A stretch of 8,544 bases of DNA. Origin: an uncultured Ruminococcus sp. GTDB taxonomy: Bacteria > Bacillota > Clostridia > Oscillospirales > Ruminococcaceae. The stretch is taken from the NCBI GenBank assembly GCA_900539095.1, contig UQAR01000084.1:1-8544 (forward strand), written 5' to 3'. The notes below the pieces were generated by a model that ran no database searches, was not told where the DNA came from, and was given only the letters and a program-made list of their open reading frames with translations. Positions 6,044 through 8,544 of this stretch are shown piece by piece; the first letter of the stretch is position 1; each line of letters begins with the position of its first letter. Position numbers and translations under genes: made by a program.

Positions 6044-6073
6044 AACTTTTTTGCCAAAATATCAAAAAAAGTT
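6044..6073 (-). terminator. Weak A/T-only hairpin after the Xaa-Pro peptidase gene
   Basis: AACTTTTTT and AAAAAAGTT can form a 9-bp stem over about a dozen bases, overlapping the stop codon at 6074-6072. With one G-C pair and no long U-tract it would be a poor terminator, so some read-through from the upstream operon into efp is likely. It may be only an AT-rich coincidence. Confidence 0.25.
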
Positions 6074-7136
6074 ACAAACAAATAAGCTCTTTCGGGGCTT
6101 TTGTCATATTGATACAGCCGTCCTCGGTCACTATCACGAAATCCTCTATTCTTACGCCGAACTCGCCTTCAAGATAAATGCCCGGCTCAACTGTTACGAT
6201 AGAGTTTGCAGGCAGGATATCTTCCCTGCTCGGTGACGCATACGGGCTTTCGTGTATCTCAACGCCAACTCCATGACCAAGAGAATGTCCGAAATTATCG
6301 CCGTAGCCTGCGTCAGTTATGATATCTCTAGCTATCTTGTCAAGCTCTTTTCCTGACATTCCGGCTTTCACGGCGTCTAGTGCAGTAAGCTGTGCGGTAA
6401 GAACTGTGTTATACACAGCCTTCATTTTCTCGCTTGGTTTGCCAACGCAGACAGTTCTAGTCATATCGCTGTGCCAGCCGTCATAAGTAGCACCAAAATC
6501 CATAAGAACAAAATCACCGTCTTTGACCTTTTGATCTGACGGAACGCCATGTGGCAAAGATGTGTTCGCACCAGTCAATGCTATTGTGTCAAAAGATAAA
6601 GCCTCTGCACCGTTTCTTAGCATGAAATAGTCTAGCTCAAGCTGTATTTCTTTTTCTGTCCTGCCGACTTTGATGAAGTCCAGCATATGCTCAAATCCCT
6701 TTTCTGCGATACGCTGAGCAGCGATTATTTTATCTATCTGTTCCTGAGACTTTATCATTCTTATATCCGTAATGATATCAGCAAGCTTAGTGTCCGCAAT
6801 GACCTCAGCATTAAGCTTGTTTTGAAATGATATAAGCTCAGTAAGCGTGCAGGTGTCAGCATTTATTGCAACGGTCTTTGCACCGTGCTTTTCAAGCAGG
6901 CTGTTGATCTGCTCATACAGCTTGTCCTGCAAGATCACTTCGCAGGACTTGACAACTTTCCTTGCCTTTTGGATATATCTGAAATCAATTATAAAATATG
7001 CTTTTTCAGGGAAAACCACTAGCGTTCCAGCACTTGATTTCATTGCAGTGAAATATCTTCTATTTATCCCGTCGGTGATAATGGCACAGTCTGCGGTCTC
7101 CTTTACCCATGAGCAAAACTTTTCAAGGTCAGTCAT
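6072..7136 (-). CDS. M24-family Xaa-Pro aminopeptidase/dipeptidase
   Basis: A 354-residue cytoplasmic metallopeptidase of family M24, which cleaves peptides next to proline. Residues 1-125 form the N-terminal creatinase-like domain (ITDGINRRYFTAM, VFPEKAYFIIDFRY). The rest is the pita-bread catalytic domain with all five metal ligands visible: Asp213 (LMDFGA), Asp224 (HSDMTR), His288 (GHSLGHGVG), Glu317 (VEPGIY) and Glu331 (RIEDF). His196 (LPHG) and His295 (EIHESP) match the catalytic-site histidines. I start at ATG 7136, because GGTGAG lies 4 nt upstream and the in-frame GTG at 7145 is inside that binding site. The gene overlaps aroQ by 8 bp, so translation is probably coupled. Aminopeptidase (PepP-like) versus prolidase (PepQ) cannot be settled from the sequence. 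It commonly precedes efp in Firmicutes. Confidence 0.93.
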   Translation of the reverse strand: MTDLEKFCSWVKETADCAIITDGINRRYFTAMKSSAGTLVVFPEKAYFIIDFRYIQKARKVVKSCEVILQDKLYEQINSLLEKHGAKTVAINADTCTLTELISFQNKLNAEVIADTKLADIITDIRMIKSQEQIDKIIAAQRIAEKGFEHMLDFIKVGRTEKEIQLELDYFMLRNGAEALSFDTIALTGANTSLPHGVPSDQKVKDGDFVLMDFGATYDGWHSDMTRTVCVGKPSEKMKAVYNTVLTAQLTALDAVKAGMSGKELDKIARDIITDAGYGDNFGHSLGHGVGVEIHESPYASPSREDILPANSIVTVEPGIYLEGEFGVRIEDFVIVTEDGCINMTKAPKELICL

Positions 7137-7587
7137 TATTCTCACCGCTTTCGTTTTTCCACTTGTAATACAGGGCGTCTACTGCCATATAGTATGAATA
7201 CTTTCCAAAACCGCTTATCTGACCCATGCAGACAGGTGCGATAACAGAGGTATGTCTGAACTCGTCACGTGAATGGATATTGCTCAGGTGAACTTCCACT
7301 ACAGGAATTTTGATAGCGGCAATGGCGTCCCTGATAGCGTAACTATAGTGCGTATAAGCACCTGCATTGAGCACAACGCCGTCATAGCTTTTTCTTGCGA
7401 GGTGCAGCTTATCGATTATCTCGCCCTCGTGGTTAGATTGATAAACGTCACAGTGGAAATCATATTTCATAGCGTGCTCGATTATCTCATTATTTATGCT
7501 TTCAAATGTGTCCGTTCCGTAAACTCCAGGCTCACGCTCTCCCAAAAGATTCAAATTCGGACCATGTATAATAAGTATCTTTTTCAT
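7129..7587 (-). CDS. aroQ: Type II 3-dehydroquinate dehydratase
   Basis: Converts 3-dehydroquinate to 3-dehydroshikimate, the third step of the shikimate pathway to aromatic amino acids, as a cytoplasmic dodecamer. The 152-residue length is typical. Active-site features are intact: IIHGPNLNLLGEREPGVYG with Arg18 and the catalytic Tyr23 of the lid loop, QSNHEGEIID (50-59), LNAGAYTHYSYAIRDA with Asn74, EVHLSN with the general acid His100, then SRDEFRHTS and GFGKYSYYMA. ATG 7587 has AAAGG 7 nt upstream. It lies 18 nt downstream of the endonuclease IV-like gene, and its last codons hold the ribosome binding site of the peptidase gene. No other shikimate gene is present here. Confidence 0.97.
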   Translation of the reverse strand: MKKILIIHGPNLNLLGEREPGVYGTDTFESINNEIIEHAMKYDFHCDVYQSNHEGEIIDKLHLARKSYDGVVLNAGAYTHYSYAIRDAIAAIKIPVVEVHLSNIHSRDEFRHTSVIAPVCMGQISGFGKYSYYMAVDALYYKWKNESGENND

Positions 7588-7605
7588 AACAATACCTTTC
7601 TGTTT

Positions 7606-8460
7606 TTATTTTACTGACAGATAATACTGTTTCATTGTCAGTGCGTCTTTATCCTGAGTTCCTGCACTTTCGCATACAAAAATGGGTGAAAGACCTTTCT
7701 TTGCTACGATTTCCATAAGCGGCTCATAGTCAGGTCCAAAGCCTTGGTTATCGTCAAAAGTAAGGTGCTTTTTCTCTCCGCCGGGATTTGTGAACATTAT
7801 CTTTGAAAAATGGCTGTGGAACATTTTCAGCCTGTCATGACCAATGGCATTTTCCACTTCATCAAGCATTTTTTCATACTCTGCTTTGCCTTTAATATAT
7901 CCGAACTTTCTTGCATTAAGATGTCCAAAATCTATAGTCGGCAGGAACGTATCATCAAGCTTGCATAGCTCCAGCACTTCGGTGATGTTGCCAAGCTGAT
8001 TTACTTTTCCCATAGTTTCAGGGCAGAAAACGATATGCTCAAAGCCTTGTTCAACAGCTGCTTTTCTAGCTCTTGTAAGGGTATCTTTAGCAAGCTCCAA
8101 AGCGTCCTCTCTGCTTATTTTTGCACAGCTGCCTGAATGTATGACTATCCTCTCAGCACCCATTCTGCTTGCGGCGTCGCATGACTGCAAAATGTAGTTT
8201 ATGCTGTTATCACGCTTTTCAGGCTCAATGCTTGAAAGAGAAATAAAATACGGTGCATGAAGTGAAAGGCTGATATTGTGTTCCTTTGCCTTATCTTTAA
8301 GTGCAAAAGCTATCTTGTCGGAAACCTTTACTCCCCTGCCGCACTGATATTCGTAATGGTCAAGTCCCATTTCTTCCAGATATCCCGGAGCTTGAAGTGT
8401 TGTTTTATATTTAGCGGAAAAAGCCTCGCTGTTTCCCGCAGGGCCAAATCTTGCTGACAT
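7606..8460 (-). CDS. Endonuclease IV-family (AP endonuclease 2) TIM-barrel protein
   Basis: A 284-residue TIM-barrel protein of the AP endonuclease family 2 fold, close to deoxyribonuclease IV (Nfo), which cuts the backbone 5' to abasic sites. Metal ligands of Nfo can be matched: His68 (SLHAPYF), His108 (VIHSGS), Glu148 (CPETMG), Asp177 and His180 (DFGHLNA), His215 or His217 (FHSHFS), His232 (KKHLTF) and Glu264 (CESAGT). The Asp two residues before the last histidine in E. coli Nfo is Lys here (GEKKH), so the third zinc site may differ. The start ATG 8460 begins MSARFGPAGNS and has an AAAGGA element about 9 nt upstream. It is the first gene of the run with aroQ and the peptidase; its promoter is cut off by the library end. 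A repair role is likely but not certain. Confidence 0.85.
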   Translation of the reverse strand: MSARFGPAGNSEAFSAKYKTTLQAPGYLEEMGLDHYEYQCGRGVKVSDKIAFALKDKAKEHNISLSLHAPYFISLSSIEPEKRDNSINYILQSCDAASRMGAERIVIHSGSCAKISREDALELAKDTLTRARKAAVEQGFEHIVFCPETMGKVNQLGNITEVLELCKLDDTFLPTIDFGHLNARKFGYIKGKAEYEKMLDEVENAIGHDRLKMFHSHFSKIMFTNPGGEKKHLTFDDNQGFGPDYEPLMEIVAKKGLSPIFVCESAGTQDKDALTMKQYYLSVK

Positions 8461-8493
8461 AGGTATCTTTCCTTTCGTTAGTTGATCTTGCTA

Positions 8494-8544
8494 CTGTCTC
8501 TTATACACATCTGACGCTGCCGACGAATTAGACGGTGTAGATCT
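8494..8544. other. Nextera i5-side adapter (library artefact)
   Basis: Not genomic. Positions 8494-8512 (CTGTCTCTTATACACATCT) are the reverse complement of the Tn5 mosaic end, and 8513-8526 (GACGCTGCCGACGA) are the Nextera read-1 tail. ATTAGACG at 8527-8534 is the complement of CGTCTAAT, which I recall as Nextera index S510, and 8535-8544 is the P5 stub. The last genomic base is 8493. Confidence 0.98.

Noticed and set aside
1..8544. A hidden defence, mobile or biosynthetic system
   Set aside because: Every stretch over 300 bases is explained by housekeeping genes, two riboswitches, promoters or terminators, with no unassigned large open frame.

Overview
The window is an 8.4 kb piece of ordinary bacterial chromosome held between two Illumina Nextera adapters. 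Positions 1-47 and 8494-8544 are library sequence (mosaic ends, index bases and flow-cell stubs). Only 48-8493 is biological, and both natural ends are cut by the library, not by biology. The content points to a Gram-positive Clostridia member, probably a gut Ruminococcus/Oscillospiraceae relative. The reasons are GGAGG-type ribosome binding sites, sigma-A promoters with 17-nt spacers, a eukaryote-like NADP isocitrate dehydrogenase, T-box-free S-box and RFN leaders with Rho-independent terminators, and the efp/CD1247-like gene pair. Genus level is an inference.

Layout. (1) 48-1226 (+): the 3' part of icd, ending at a bidirectional terminator. (2) 1280-2427 (-): two overlapping half-size CHR-family (chromate transporter type) genes, transcribed from a strong promoter that leaves a leader of only about 12 nt. 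(3) 2528-3936 (+): promoter, SAM-I (S-box) riboswitch with intrinsic terminator, then metK. A long stem terminator separates metK from the next, convergent gene. (4) 4009-4857 (-): a RibU-type riboflavin ECF S component under an FMN riboswitch. (5) 4892-6032 (-): efp followed by a small acidic zinc-ribbon protein, with an extended -10 promoter in front of efp. (6) 6072-8460 (-): an endonuclease IV-family TIM-barrel protein, aroQ (type II 3-dehydroquinase) and an M24 Xaa-Pro peptidase, tightly packed and probably co-transcribed.

The genes serve central metabolism (2-oxoglutarate/NADPH, S-adenosylmethionine, shikimate), cofactor uptake (riboflavin), translation of polyproline (EF-P), peptide turnover and possibly DNA repair. 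Two metabolite-sensing riboswitches are the most informative regulatory elements. In each, a plausible antiterminator pairing can be traced base by base. Several open-reading-frame starts that a simple caller would choose (33, 2436, 2719, 4701, 7145) are wrong; corrected starts are given with their ribosome binding sites.

I found no mobile element, CRISPR array, tRNA, rRNA or clearly new system. The items worth a second look are regulatory details, the adapter ends, and the Asp/Cys-rich small protein.
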